The translations under genes and the position numbers were made by a program. A DNA stretch of 64,000 bases from Paraburkholderia agricolaris (GTDB taxonomy: Bacteria; Pseudomonadota; Gammaproteobacteria; Burkholderiales; Burkholderiaceae): NCBI RefSeq assembly GCF_009455635.1, contig NZ_QPER01000001.1, positions 1,302,001 to 1,366,000 of the forward strand, given 5' to 3'. The stretch's first letter is position 1. The number at the start of each line of letters is the position of its first letter. Under the pieces are notes generated by a model. The model was not told the origin of the DNA. It made no database searches and worked only from the letters and a program-made list of their open reading frames with translations. This document shows positions 54,466-64,000 of the stretch, in pieces.

Positions 54466-55794
54466 ATGGCCGATCTGCGCTGTACGATTGCCGGCATTAC
54501 GTCGCCGAATCCTTTCTGGCTCGCCTCCGCGCCGCCGACCGACAAAGCCTATAACGTGAACCGCGCGTTCGAAGCGGGCTGGGGCGGGGTGGTGTGGAAG
54601 ACGTTGGGCCTCGACCCGCATGTGGTGAACGTCAGCTCGCGCTACGGCGCCGTGCAATGGAACGGCCAGCGCATCGCGGGCCTGAACAACATCGAATTGA
54701 TTACCGATCGCCCGCTCGACGTCAACCTCAAGGAAATCGCACAGGTCAAACGCGACTGGCCCGAGCGCGCGATGATCGTTTCGCTGATGGTGCCGTGCAA
54801 CGAACGCGACTGGAAGTGGATCTTGCCGCTCGTCGAAGATACCGGCGCCGATGCGGTGGAATTGAACTTCGGCTGCCCGCACGGCATGAGCGAGCGGGGT
54901 ATGGGGGCGGCGGTGGGCCAGGTGCCCGAGTACATCGAAATGGTCACGCGCTGGGTGAAAGAAGGCTCGAAGCTGCCGTGCCTCGTCAAACTCACGCCGA
55001 ATATCAGCGACATCCGCCTCGGTTCGCGGGCGGCCTATAAAGGCGGCGCGGACGGCGTGTCGCTGATCAATACGATCAACTCGATTGTCGCGGTGGATCT
55101 CGATGCAATGTCGCCGTTGCCGATGGTCGACGGCAAAGGCACGCACGGCGGCTACTGCGGTCCGGCGGTCAAACCGATCGCGCTGAACATGGTGGCCGAA
55201 ATCGCACGCGACGTGGAAACGCCGAATCTGCCGATTTCCGGCATCGGCGGTATTTCGACGTGGCGCGATGCGGCCGAATTCATGGTGCTCGGCGCGGGCA
55301 GCGTGCAGGTGTGCACCGCGGCGATGCATTATGGATTTCGTATCGTCTCCGATCTCGCGGATGGCCTCTCGAACTGGATGGACGAGAAAGGTTACGCGAC
55401 GCTCGACGACATTCGCGGCCGTGCCGTGCCGAACGTCACCGACTGGAAATACCTGAACCTCAAATACGACATCAAGGCGCGCATCGATCAGGACAAGTGC
55501 ATCCAGTGCGGCCTCTGTCATATCGCCTGTGAAGACACGGCTCACCAGGCGATCATGAAAGAAAAAGATGGCGTTCGGCATTTTGAAGTGATGGACTCCG
55601 AATGTGTCGGCTGCAATCTGTGCATGCATGTGTGCCCGGTCGAGCAGTGCATCACGATGGAGCGGGTGGACAGCGGCGAGTACGCGAACTGGACCACGCA
55701 TCCGAACAACCCTGCGCGGGTCAATGCTGGAGCAGGCGACACGTCGGACGCGGCTGAAGCCGTCGAGCACGCCCATGCCGCAAAAGCAGCCTGA
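54466..55794 (+). CDS. preA: NAD-dependent dihydropyrimidine dehydrogenase, PreA subunit
   Basis: A 442-residue FMN-TIM-barrel subunit that holds the pyrimidine site. The catalytic-type Cys is in N-F-G-C-P-H-G-M-S-E-R (about residue 140); S-G-I-G-G-I-S is an FMN phosphate loop. Two C-terminal [4Fe-4S] motifs (C-I-Q-C-G-L-C-H-I-A-C and C-V-G-C-N-L-C-M-H-V-C-P) pass electrons from PreT. Upstream AAGGAG gives a good ribosome site. The gene follows preT by 67 bp. Confidence 0.95.
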   Translation: MADLRCTIAGITSPNPFWLASAPPTDKAYNVNRAFEAGWGGVVWKTLGLDPHVVNVSSRYGAVQWNGQRIAGLNNIELITDRPLDVNLKEIAQVKRDWPERAMIVSLMVPCNERDWKWILPLVEDTGADAVELNFGCPHGMSERGMGAAVGQVPEYIEMVTRWVKEGSKLPCLVKLTPNISDIRLGSRAAYKGGADGVSLINTINSIVAVDLDAMSPLPMVDGKGTHGGYCGPAVKPIALNMVAEIARDVETPNLPISGIGGISTWRDAAEFMVLGAGSVQVCTAAMHYGFRIVSDLADGLSNWMDEKGYATLDDIRGRAVPNVTDWKYLNLKYDIKARIDQDKCIQCGLCHIACEDTAHQAIMKEKDGVRHFEVMDSECVGCNLCMHVCPVEQCITMERVDSGEYANWTTHPNNPARVNAGAGDTSDAAEAVEHAHAAKAA

Positions 55795-55911
55795 AACATG
55801 GGCTATCTGTAAGAAAGGAAACGCAGCGTTTGTACTGAACCTGGTGTTTTCCCAAGGCCCGACGCGCCATCAGAAGTCGCGCGGGCCTCAACGATCAGTG
55901 GAGATCTTTCG

Positions 55912-57423
55912 ATGAAGCAGACAGCGCAACCCGTCGATCCGCAGTTTGCGGCCGGCGCGCAGGGCAGCAGTCTTTATAACGACGACCTTGCGCCCACCGG
56001 CATCGCGCAGCGTACGTGGCGTTGGTATCACTTTGCCGCGCTCTGGGTCGGGATGGTGATGAACATTGCGTCGTACATGCTCGCAGCCGGGTTGACGGAG
56101 GAGGGCATGTCGCCGTGGCAGGCGGTGGCGACGGTGCTGCTCGGCAATCTGATCGTGCTGGTGCCGATGCTGCTGATCGGACATGCGGGCGCGAAGCACG
56201 GCATTCCTTATGCGGTGCTGGTGCGTTCCTCGTTCGGCACGCAAGGCGCGAAATTGCCGGCGATGCTGCGCGCGATCGTCGCGTGCGGCTGGTACGGCAT
56301 TCAGACATGGCTTGGCGGCAGCGCGATCTACACACTGCTGAACATTCTGACCGGCAACGCGCTGCACGGCGCGGCCTTGCCATTTCTCGACATCTCGCTC
56401 ACGCAACTCGCGTGTTTCCTGGTGTTCTGGGCGCTGCAGATCTACTTCATCATTCACGGCACCGATTCGATCCGCTGGCTCGAAAGCTGGTCCGCGCCGA
56501 TCAAGATCGTGATGTGTATCGCGCTGGTGTGGTGGGCGACCTCGAAGGCGGGCGGACTCGGTTCGATGCTGTCGGCGCCGTCGCAGTTCGTGCCGGGTGG
56601 CAAGAAGGAGGGCATGTTCTGGGTGACCTTCTGGCCAGGCCTCACAGCAATGGTGGGTTTCTGGGCGACGCTGGCGCTGAATATCCCCGACTTCACCCGC
56701 TTTGCCAGGACGCAGCGCGATCAGGTGATCGGCCAGTCAATTGGCTTGCCGATTCCGATGGCGCTGCTCTCGGTGATCTCCGTGGTGGTGACCTCGGCGA
56801 CGGTGGTGATCTACGGCAAGGCGATCTGGGACCCGATCGACCTGACGAGCCGCATGACCGGCATCGGCGTCGGCCTTGCATTGATTATTCTGACGCTGGA
56901 TACGATGTGCTGCAATCTGGCGGCGAATCTCGTCGGTCCGGCTTATGATTTTTCGAGCCTGTGGCCCAAGGGTATTTCATACCGCGTCGGCGGCATGATT
57001 ACCGCAACCATCGCCATCGTGATGATGCCGTGGAAGATTCTCGCCACCACGCAGGGCTATATCTTCACTTGGCTGGTCGGCTACTCGGCTTTGCTCGGTC
57101 CGGTGGCGGGCATTCTGATGGTCGACTACTTCCTGATTCGCGGCACGCGGTTGAACGCGCGTGAACTGTTCGACGAGCATGGTGAGTACAGCTACACCGG
57201 CGGCTGGAATATCGGCGCGGTGGTGGCGCTTGTGATCGGCGTGCTGCCCAATCTGCCTGGTTTTTTGCACACCGCGTTTCCGGCATCGTTCCCGAACGTT
57301 CCGGCCATTTTCAATACGCTCTATACCTATGCCTGGTTTGTCGGGCTCGCGTTGGCGTCGATCGTATACAGCGCATGGATGAAGCTGAGCAAGGGGCCGA
57401 GCGCGCGCGTGGCGAGTGCGTGA
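55912..57423 (+). CDS. NCS1-family nucleobase/hydantoin transporter
   Basis: A 503-residue inner-membrane symporter with about 12 helices. The family marks are L-Y-N-D-D-L-A-P near the start, M-N-I-A-S-Y-M-L-A-A-G-L-T, W-Y-G-I-Q-T-W-L-G-G-S-A and N-I-P-D-F-T-R-F-A. NCS1 proteins import uracil, thymine, allantoin or hydantoins. Its place between preA and the dihydropyrimidinase gene indicates uracil/thymine or dihydropyrimidines. The 118 bp after preA have no separate promoter that I can recognise. Confidence 0.93.
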   Translation: MKQTAQPVDPQFAAGAQGSSLYNDDLAPTGIAQRTWRWYHFAALWVGMVMNIASYMLAAGLTEEGMSPWQAVATVLLGNLIVLVPMLLIGHAGAKHGIPYAVLVRSSFGTQGAKLPAMLRAIVACGWYGIQTWLGGSAIYTLLNILTGNALHGAALPFLDISLTQLACFLVFWALQIYFIIHGTDSIRWLESWSAPIKIVMCIALVWWATSKAGGLGSMLSAPSQFVPGGKKEGMFWVTFWPGLTAMVGFWATLALNIPDFTRFARTQRDQVIGQSIGLPIPMALLSVISVVVTSATVVIYGKAIWDPIDLTSRMTGIGVGLALIILTLDTMCCNLAANLVGPAYDFSSLWPKGISYRVGGMITATIAIVMMPWKILATTQGYIFTWLVGYSALLGPVAGILMVDYFLIRGTRLNARELFDEHGEYSYTGGWNIGAVVALVIGVLPNLPGFLHTAFPASFPNVPAIFNTLYTYAWFVGLALASIVYSAWMKLSKGPSARVASA

Positions 57424-57519
57424 GTGGGCAAATGCTTGAATGCTTGAATGCATGCGCATGAGCCAGGCGCGCAGCAGACGAAATAGGTAATACGTAGCAC
57501 CGAAACCAGCAGTTCATAA

Positions 57520-58983
<1,464 letters not shown>

Positions 58984-58999
58984 GCCGTTTGCAATCTGA

Positions 59000-59023
59000 C
59001 GGGCGGCCTCCTCGCGCCGCCCG
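59000..59023 (+). terminator. Hairpin after the pyrimidine operon
   Basis: CGGGCGGC (59000-59007), loop of 8 and GCCGCCCG (59016-59023) form a perfect 8-bp stem followed by GACTGACCCTTTT. It is a likely, somewhat weak terminator. The remaining noncoding stretch to 59336 shows no gene and a small GCGGAC...GTCCGC stem around 59236. Confidence 0.6.
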
Positions 59024-59336
59024 GACTGACCCTTTTCGACGCCGCGCGTTCGCCGCGGCGATACCCCTCCCGCGTTTTCCCCGATGGCGTCCGGCACGTG
59101 TTCCGTGGTGCGATGCATGCCGCGTCTTCAATATCTGCTGTAAAGCCGAATTCGACGTTGCATGAGATGTTCTGGCTGTTCGCTTAGCACGCACGCGCAT
59201 ATTGATCGGAAACCTGATCCTTTGTAAAAACGCGGACCGTTTGCTACAGTCCGCCCACTCTGTCTGGCCCGACCGCCGGCGGAATGCCGCACACCACACC
59301 ATGCAAACGACGTAGCAAACTTTACGGAGCCACCTG

Positions 59337-60119
59337 ATGAAGTCGATTCGTTCCATTCTGCTGATCGCACTGCTGCAAGCGGTAGCCCTGAGCCCGGCAT
59401 TCGCTGCTGACGAGCTCGCGCAGATCAAGTCCGCGGGCGTGTTCAAGATCGGCACCGAAGGCACTTACGCACCGTTCACGTACCACGATGAATCCGGCAA
59501 GCTAACGGGTTTCGACGTCGAGATCGGCACGGCGATTGCGCAACGCCTGGGCGTCAAGCCGCAATTCGTCGAAGGTAAGTGGGACGGCCTGATCGCCGGC
59601 CTCGACGTGAACCGCTACGATGCGGTGATCAACGAAGTCGCCGTCACCGACGCGCGCAAAGTCAAATACGATTTCTCGGACCCATACATCACTTCGCACG
59701 CGGCGCTGATCGTGCGTTCGGACAACACCACGATCAAGACGTTTGACGACCTGAAGGGTAAGAAGTCGGCGAATACGTTGACCAGCAACTTCGGCAAGAT
59801 CGCGGCCGCGCATGGCGCGGATGTGATTCCCGTGCAGGGCTTCAACGAATCGATCGATCTGTTGACGTCGGGCCGCGTCGACGCGACCGTCAACGATTCG
59901 CTGTCGTTCCTCGACTTCAAGAAGCACAAGCCGGACGCGAAGGTGAAGATCGCCGCGCTCGATACGTCGGCGGACAGCAGCGACAAGTCCGCGGTGCTGA
60001 TCCGCAAGGGCAATCCTGATTTGCAGGCGGCGATCAATAAGGCGCTTGCCGATATGAGGAAAGACGGCACGTACCTGAAGATTTCGGAAAAGTACTTCGG
60101 TAAAGACGTTTCCCAATAA
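59337..60119 (+). CDS. Amino-acid/cystine-type ABC transporter substrate-binding protein
   Basis: A 260-residue periplasmic protein of solute-binding family 3. A Sec signal ends in A-F-A-A-D; the mature chain has V-F-K-I-G-T-E-G-T-Y-A-P-F-T-Y and G-F-D-V-E-I-G-T-A-I-A, typical of FliY/TcyJ and polar amino-acid binders. Upstream GGAG precedes the ATG. It opens a three-gene importer operon. Cystine is the best guess by resemblance to FliY; other polar amino acids are possible. Confidence 0.9.
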   Translation: MKSIRSILLIALLQAVALSPAFAADELAQIKSAGVFKIGTEGTYAPFTYHDESGKLTGFDVEIGTAIAQRLGVKPQFVEGKWDGLIAGLDVNRYDAVINEVAVTDARKVKYDFSDPYITSHAALIVRSDNTTIKTFDDLKGKKSANTLTSNFGKIAAAHGADVIPVQGFNESIDLLTSGRVDATVNDSLSFLDFKKHKPDAKVKIAALDTSADSSDKSAVLIRKGNPDLQAAINKALADMRKDGTYLKISEKYFGKDVSQ

Positions 60120-60141
60120 GCGCTACCAGCGAGTCTGAATC

Positions 60142-60819
60142 ATGCCGGCATGGTTGCATCTGATGGCGCAGTCGCTGTGGCCTCTGCTGTATGCGGGGCT
60201 GGTCTTTACCGTGCCGCTCACGCTGGCATCGTTTGCGATTGGTATTGTCGTGGCGTTCATCGTCGCGCTGGTCAGGCTATTCGGGCCGCGCTGGGCGATA
60301 GCGTGCGTGCGCTTCTATGTGTGGCTATTTCGAGGCTCGCCGTTGCTGGTGCAACTGTTCGTGATTTTCTACGGACTGCCGAACGTGGGCATCGTGCTCG
60401 ACCCGTTGACGGCGGCGATCATCGGCTTCTCGCTGAATGTCGGCGCGTATAACTCAGAGGTCATCCGCGGCGTGATCGAGTCGATTCCGAAGGGGCAGTG
60501 GGAAGCGGCGTATTCGATGGGGATGACGCGGGAGCAGGCGCTGCGCCGCGCGATCCTGCCGCAGGCGGCGCGCGTTGCGTTGCCGCCGCTGTCGAACTCG
60601 TTCATTGCGTTGGTGAAGGACACTTCGCTTGCCGCGGTGCTGACTGTGCCCGAGGTGTTTCAGGCGGCGCAGCGGATTGCCTCGGTAACGTATGAGCCGT
60701 TGATTCTGTACACCGAAGCGGCACTGGTTTATCTCGTGTTCAGTTCGGTGTTGTCGTCGGCGCAAGTGCGGCTCGAGCGCAAGTTTGGCCGTCACGCACT
60801 TTTTCAGGCGAGCAACTGA
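60142..60819 (+). CDS. Amino-acid ABC transporter permease
   Basis: A 225-residue HisM/GlnP-type inner-membrane protein with about five helices. The EAA loop (E-A-A-Y-S-M-G-M-T-R-E-Q-A-L-R-R-A-I-L-P-Q) that docks the ATPase is at about 127-147, and V-R-...F-R-G-S-P-L-L-V-Q-L is the other family mark. Its stop shares one base with the ATPase start, so the genes are translationally coupled. Confidence 0.93.
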   Translation: MPAWLHLMAQSLWPLLYAGLVFTVPLTLASFAIGIVVAFIVALVRLFGPRWAIACVRFYVWLFRGSPLLVQLFVIFYGLPNVGIVLDPLTAAIIGFSLNVGAYNSEVIRGVIESIPKGQWEAAYSMGMTREQALRRAILPQAARVALPPLSNSFIALVKDTSLAAVLTVPEVFQAAQRIASVTYEPLILYTEAALVYLVFSSVLSSAQVRLERKFGRHALFQASN

Positions 60820-61592
60820 TGATTCGACTGGAGAACATCGACAAGTACTTCGGCGAGAACCGCGTACTGAGTTCAGTGGACTTGCAACTTGAGCCGGGTA
60901 ATGTGACTGCGCTGATCGGGCCGTCCGGCAGCGGCAAGAGTACGCTGTTGCGCTGCGTGAATCTGCTGGAAATTCCGGAGGCCGGATCACTTGAGTTAGG
61001 CGACCAGCGCCTTGAATTCAGCCGGGATCACAAACCATCGCGCGAGACGGTGCTAACGCTTCGCCGCCGCACTGGCATGGTGTTCCAGAATTTCCAGTTG
61101 TTTCCGCATCTGACGGTACGGCAGAACGTGATGGAGGGTTTGCTGACCGTACTGAAGTGGGACAAGGAGCGGGCGCGCGTACGTGCGGACGAATTGCTGG
61201 AGAAAGTTGGCATTGCGCACAAGGCGGACGCATGGCCTTCGACGCTGTCCGGCGGCCAGCAACAGCGGGTAGCGATTGCGCGCGCGCTGGCGCCGTCACC
61301 GGAGGTATTGTTATGCGATGAGCCGACGTCGGCGCTCGACCCCGGCCTGGCAGCGGAAGTAGTTGATGTTCTGAAGCAACTGGCCACAGAAGGCATGACG
61401 ATGTTGATGGCGACGCATGACCTGCGGCTTGCCGCGACGATTGCGCGGGACGTGGTGTTTCTGAACAATGGTGTGGTGGTAGAGGCGGGCCCGTCGAGGG
61501 ACATTTTCATGCAACCGCGCGAACGGGAAACGGAGCGTTTCGTATCAACGCTGACACACAGCCTCCCGGACGCATGGACAGCGCAAGGCTGA
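60819..61592 (+). CDS. Amino-acid ABC transporter ATP-binding protein
   Basis: A 257-residue GlnQ/TcyN-type ATPase. Walker A is G-P-S-G-S-G-K-S-T (about residue 34), signature L-S-G-G-Q-Q-Q-R and Walker B V-L-L-C-D-E-P-T-S-A-L-D, with the H-loop T-H-D. It energises the importer encoded by the two genes before it. It is followed by noncoding DNA holding a terminator-like hairpin and repeat copy B. Confidence 0.95.
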   Translation: MIRLENIDKYFGENRVLSSVDLQLEPGNVTALIGPSGSGKSTLLRCVNLLEIPEAGSLELGDQRLEFSRDHKPSRETVLTLRRRTGMVFQNFQLFPHLTVRQNVMEGLLTVLKWDKERARVRADELLEKVGIAHKADAWPSTLSGGQQQRVAIARALAPSPEVLLCDEPTSALDPGLAAEVVDVLKQLATEGMTMLMATHDLRLAATIARDVVFLNNGVVVEAGPSRDIFMQPRERETERFVSTLTHSLPDAWTAQG

Positions 61593-61652
61593 CGGGGCAG
61601 ACCAAACGAGAACGAAAGCGCCCTCATCAGCCCCCGGTCAGCAAAAAGAAGA

Positions 61653-61670
61653 GGGGCGCCGAAGCGCCCC
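61653..61670 (-). terminator. Strong GC hairpin, probable terminator for minus-strand leuA transcript
   Basis: GGGGCGC (61653-61659), loop CGAA, GCGCCCC (61664-61670). On the minus strand the stem is followed by TCTTCTTTTT, so it terminates transcription from the leuA side; on the plus strand A-rich sequence follows, so termination of the ABC operon would be weaker. Confidence 0.75.
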
Positions 61671-61759
61671 AAAAGAATACGACAGCACGAAACCAGCAAC
61701 CACTGGTTTGCCGGCAGACCTTTCCGGCGAGCGCGCAGCGCGAGTCGGGAGGTATGACT

Positions 61760-61964
61760 GCCTTGTCACTGAGGTGGAATGTGCGAGGAGACAGATTCCA
61801 GATGTACCACTACCGCGGCTGTGCGGGGGACCCGCTTAAGAGCTAGCGGTGTAAAGCCGCTTTCTTTTGCCTACTTTTCTTTGCGGCAGGCAAAGAAAAG
61901 TAGGTGCCGCCCCGCACAGGGGCAACGCTAATAGACCACTAACACAGCAAGGAAAGGCCAAAGA
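61760..61964. repeat. Dispersed ~200-bp intergenic repeat, copy B, with perfect 15-bp hairpin
   Basis: The counterpart of 27442-27644 in the same orientation, with only scattered differences. Hairpin arms CCTACTTTTCTTTGC (61870-61884) and GCAAAGAAAAGTAGG (61890-61904) with loop GGCAG are identical in the two copies. It lies just beyond the leuA stop. No terminal repeats, transposase or target duplication are visible. Confidence 0.85.
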
Positions 61965-61992
61965 TCAAAAGACCAAAGGCCAGACCAGCAAA

Positions 61993-63711
61993 TCAAACCA
62001 CAACGCGCTCCGCGTCATCCCTCAACGCAACATCAAAAAACCGCCCTTGTGCCTCAGCACCAGCCCTCACATAAGCCCGATTAACCCCACTAATCACAGC
62101 CCGAATCGAAGCCGTGACAAGGTTGGCATCGATGCCAACTCCAAAAGCACTCCCAACCACATCAGCCCCAGCCATCTCGGCGACAGCCACAGCACGAGCA
62201 TCGGCACCCTGCGTCAAAGCCCGTTCCTCATAGTGCTGAATCCGCACAGGCACACCAATCGCGTGCATCAACGCATCAAGTGGCCCATTCCCTTCGCCAT
62301 TCAGCACGCGCCGCGAGCCATTAATCTCGACGGTGAGCTTGATATGCTCACGCCCATCGTGTTCAGACAGACTATGTCCAACATAGTGAATCGGCGCAGT
62401 ACTGCGCACATACTCCTGCTGGAACAATTCCCAGATCTGCGAAGGCGTAACTTCCTGACCGCTGTCATCGGTAAACCGCTGCACAGCAGAGCTAAAATCG
62501 ACCTGCAAGCGCCGCGGCAACACCACCCCATAGCTCTGCTCGAGCAAGTAGGCAATCCCGCCCTTACCAGACTGACTATTCACGCGAATCACCGAATCGT
62601 AGGTCCGACCGAGATCGCTCGGATCGATCGGCATATACGGCACTTCCCACATCGCATCCGGTTTCTGCACAGCAAAACCCTTCTTGATCGCATCCTGATG
62701 CGAACCGGAGAACGCGGTGAACACGAGATCGCCGACATACGGATGACGCGGATGCACCGGCAACTGCGTGCATTCCTCGGCGGTACGCGCGACTTCATTG
62801 ATATTCGAAAAGTCGAGTTCAGGATCGATACCCTGCGTGTAGAGATTCAACGCAAGCGTCACGAGATCGACATTGCCGGTGCGCTCACCGTTGCCGAACA
62901 AACAGCCTTCGATCCGATCTGCTCCAGCCATCACAGCCAGTTCCGCGGCAGCCACCGCGGTACCCCGATCGTTATGCGGATGCACTGAAACGATCAACGA
63001 ATCGCGGCGTGCGAGATTGCGGTGCATCCATTCGATCTGGTCGGCGTAAACATTCGGCGTCGCCATTTCCACGGTAGCGGGCAGGTTGACGATCGCTTTG
63101 TGGTCGGGCGTCGGCTGCCAGATATCGAACACGGCGTCGCACACTTCCTTGGCGAATTCGAGTTCGGTGCCGCTGAACACTTCCGGACTGTATTGCAGCG
63201 TGAAGTGGGTTTCCGGCGCGGCATCGGCGAGACGCTTCATGGTGCGCGCCGCATTCTGTGTGAGTTCTTTCACGCCGCTCTTGTCGAGGCCGAATACGAT
63301 ACGGCGGAATTCGGGCGCGGTGGCGTTGTACAGATGGACGATGGCGCGCGGTACACCACGCAAGGATTCGAAGGTGCGTTCGATCAGGTCGTCGCGAGCT
63401 TGGGTCAATACTTCGATCGTAACGTCGTCGGGGATATGACCGCCTTCGATCAACTCGCGGACGAAATTGAAGTCGGTTTGCGACGCAGACGGAAACGCGA
63501 CTTCGATTTGCTTGAAGCCGATCTGCACCAGCGTCTTGAACATGCGCATCTTGCGTTGCGCGTTCATCGGCTCGAACAGCGCCTGATTGCCGTCACGCAG
63601 ATCGGTACTCATCCAGATCGGCGCACGTGTGATGCTGCGCGACGGCCACTGGCGGTCCGTCAAGTTGATGGGCTTGAACGAACGATATTTGGTAGCAGGG
63701 TTTTTCAACAT
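61993..63711 (-). CDS. leuA: 2-isopropylmalate synthase (LeuA)
   Basis: A 572-residue first enzyme of leucine synthesis: 2-ketoisovalerate plus acetyl-CoA. The ATG at 63711 ([10 protein letters not shown]) is nine bases after AAGG; earlier ATGs at 63720 and 63717 lie too close to it. L-R-D-G-N-Q near residue 40, the H-P-H-N-D-R metal His pair (about 240) and G-N-G-E-R-T-G (about 262) are catalytic marks, followed by the C-terminal LeuA dimer domain that binds leucine. It is controlled by a leucine-rich leader peptide upstream, and possibly by feedback. Confidence 0.96.
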   Translation of the reverse strand: MLKNPATKYRSFKPINLTDRQWPSRSITRAPIWMSTDLRDGNQALFEPMNAQRKMRMFKTLVQIGFKQIEVAFPSASQTDFNFVRELIEGGHIPDDVTIEVLTQARDDLIERTFESLRGVPRAIVHLYNATAPEFRRIVFGLDKSGVKELTQNAARTMKRLADAAPETHFTLQYSPEVFSGTELEFAKEVCDAVFDIWQPTPDHKAIVNLPATVEMATPNVYADQIEWMHRNLARRDSLIVSVHPHNDRGTAVAAAELAVMAGADRIEGCLFGNGERTGNVDLVTLALNLYTQGIDPELDFSNINEVARTAEECTQLPVHPRHPYVGDLVFTAFSGSHQDAIKKGFAVQKPDAMWEVPYMPIDPSDLGRTYDSVIRVNSQSGKGGIAYLLEQSYGVVLPRRLQVDFSSAVQRFTDDSGQEVTPSQIWELFQQEYVRSTAPIHYVGHSLSEHDGREHIKLTVEINGSRRVLNGEGNGPLDALMHAIGVPVRIQHYEERALTQGADARAVAVAEMAGADVVGSAFGVGIDANLVTASIRAVISGVNRAYVRAGAEAQGRFFDVALRDDAERVVV

Positions 63712-63765
63712 TTTCATCATCCTTGGGATCGATCAACCTGGGTGTCGACCGGACGACGAACAGAC

Positions 63766-63796
63766 AAAAGCATGGCCGCCGGTCGGAAACCGGGGC
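63766..63796 (-). terminator. Candidate leuA attenuator hairpin
   Basis: Read on the minus strand, GCCCCGGT (63796-63789) and ACCGG-C-GGC (63783-63775) form an 8-bp stem with one bulged base and a 5-base loop, followed after five bases by TTTT (63769-63766). It lies between the leader peptide stop and leuA, where an attenuator belongs. Confidence 0.5.
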
Positions 63797-63836
63797 TGGG
63801 TCAGTTACTGGGGAATTGAGCGGTGCTTCGGGTGTT

Positions 63837-63935
63837 TCAGATGGAAGCGCGCAGCAGCAGACCTAGCCCGGTAGAGCGGGCTAGTAGTAGCGATAGGGTG
63901 GTCTGGGCGCGGTACATAGTGAGCAATAAGAACAT
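63837..63935 (-). CDS. leuL: leuA leader peptide (leucine-rich), probable attenuation control
   Basis: A 32-codon frame (or 26 codons from the ATG at 63917) upstream of leuA, ending at TGA 63839-63837. Eleven of 32 residues are Leu. They include runs of three CTA codons (63890-63882) and three CTG codons (63860-63852), plus CTA at 63896-63894 and 63866-63864; the first codons are M-F-L-L-L-T-M. Such a frame before a candidate terminator and a leucine-biosynthesis gene is the hallmark of ribosome-mediated attenuation: scarce leucyl-tRNA stalls the ribosome and favours an antiterminator. No convincing ribosome site precedes either ATG, so the exact start is uncertain. CTA is rare in this GC-rich genome, as expected of sensing codons. 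Confidence 0.75.
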   Translation of the reverse strand: MFLLLTMYRAQTTLSLLLARSTGLGLLLRASI

Positions 63936-63954
63936 ACTATTGAGATCGCGTCAA
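63926..63954 (-). promoter_or_regulatory. Candidate promoter for leuL-leuA
   Basis: Minus-strand TTGACG (63954-63949), 17-bp spacer, TCTTAT (63931-63926). Its start would fall near 63918, almost at the ATG of the 26-codon leader; if it is used, the upstream ATG at 63935 is not in the transcript. An additional promoter beyond the window is possible. Confidence 0.45.
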
Positions 63955-64000
63955 GCGGAGCGCACTGAGGCGTGGGCCCGCCGGAGGAGGCTTATCGTGC

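Noticed and set aside
54427..55776. Antisense open frame (449 codons) opposite preA
   Set aside because: PreA is clear on the plus strand; the antisense product is Arg/His-rich and has no ribosome site or domain.
61867..62988. Open frame beginning in repeat copy B and running antisense through leuA
   Set aside because: It starts in the repeat hairpin and then overlaps conserved leuA; the same start appears in copy A, showing it is a repeat artefact.

Overview
The window is GC-rich, densely coded DNA with the codon use, gene families and gene order of a Burkholderiaceae chromosome, most likely a Paraburkholderia. The aerobic benzoyl-CoA (box) cluster with a BoxR regulator, a 'pim'-type acyl-CoA dehydrogenase pair, a MetJ-independent leuA and OmpC-type porins all point that way. 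This assignment is inference from gene content; no rRNA, tRNA, CRISPR array or insertion sequence was found.

Region 1 (1-19.2 kb) is accessory in character. It opens with the tail of an IcmF/TssM-like protein and then interleaves three leucine-rich-repeat (LRR) proteins, which share a tryptophan-centred helical module, with three exported lipoproteins whose signal peptides carry an RR-x-F-L twin-arginine motif plus a lipobox (TolB-like propeller, serine beta-lactamase-like hydrolase, LD-carboxypeptidase). It also holds a secreted chorismate mutase, a four-gene HlyD/ABC/ABC-2/outer-membrane-factor efflux operon, a SPOR-phosphodiester glycosidase and an unrecognised 557-residue protein with an effector-like N-terminus. 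The largest LRR gene has an in-frame stop followed by 39 more open codons.

Region 2 (19.2-34.4 kb): an AspT/YidE-type transporter, a fatty-acid or dicarboxylate beta-oxidation operon (bifunctional FadB/J-like protein, PimC, PimD) divergent from a LysR regulator with a 15-bp palindrome between them, small hypothetical genes, a dispersed ~200-bp repeat with a perfect hairpin, two tandem chemoreceptors, and a Tat-exported phospholipase C with its own terminator and a small lipoprotein.

Region 3 (34.5-40.1 kb): RidA, an IclR regulator, a SelA-like PLP enzyme, a porin and a GntP-family permease form what looks like one uptake-and-deamination module for an unknown amino acid or amino-sugar acid.

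Region 4 (40.1-50.6 kb): the complete box pathway. Benzoate is activated by a CoA ligase, epoxidised by BoxAB, ring-cleaved by BoxC and oxidised by BoxD. BoxR sits in the middle, and GCACTA-type motifs recur in both promoter regions.

Region 5 (50.6-59.0 kb): reductive pyrimidine catabolism (PreT/PreA, dihydropyrimidinase, beta-ureidopropionase-like hydrolase, NCS1 transporter) divergent from a RutR-like TetR regulator, with a RutR-like palindrome at the predicted start of transcription.

Region 6 (59.3-64 kb): an amino-acid/cystine-type ABC transporter, a second copy of the dispersed repeat, and leuA preceded by a leucine-rich leader peptide and a candidate attenuator hairpin.
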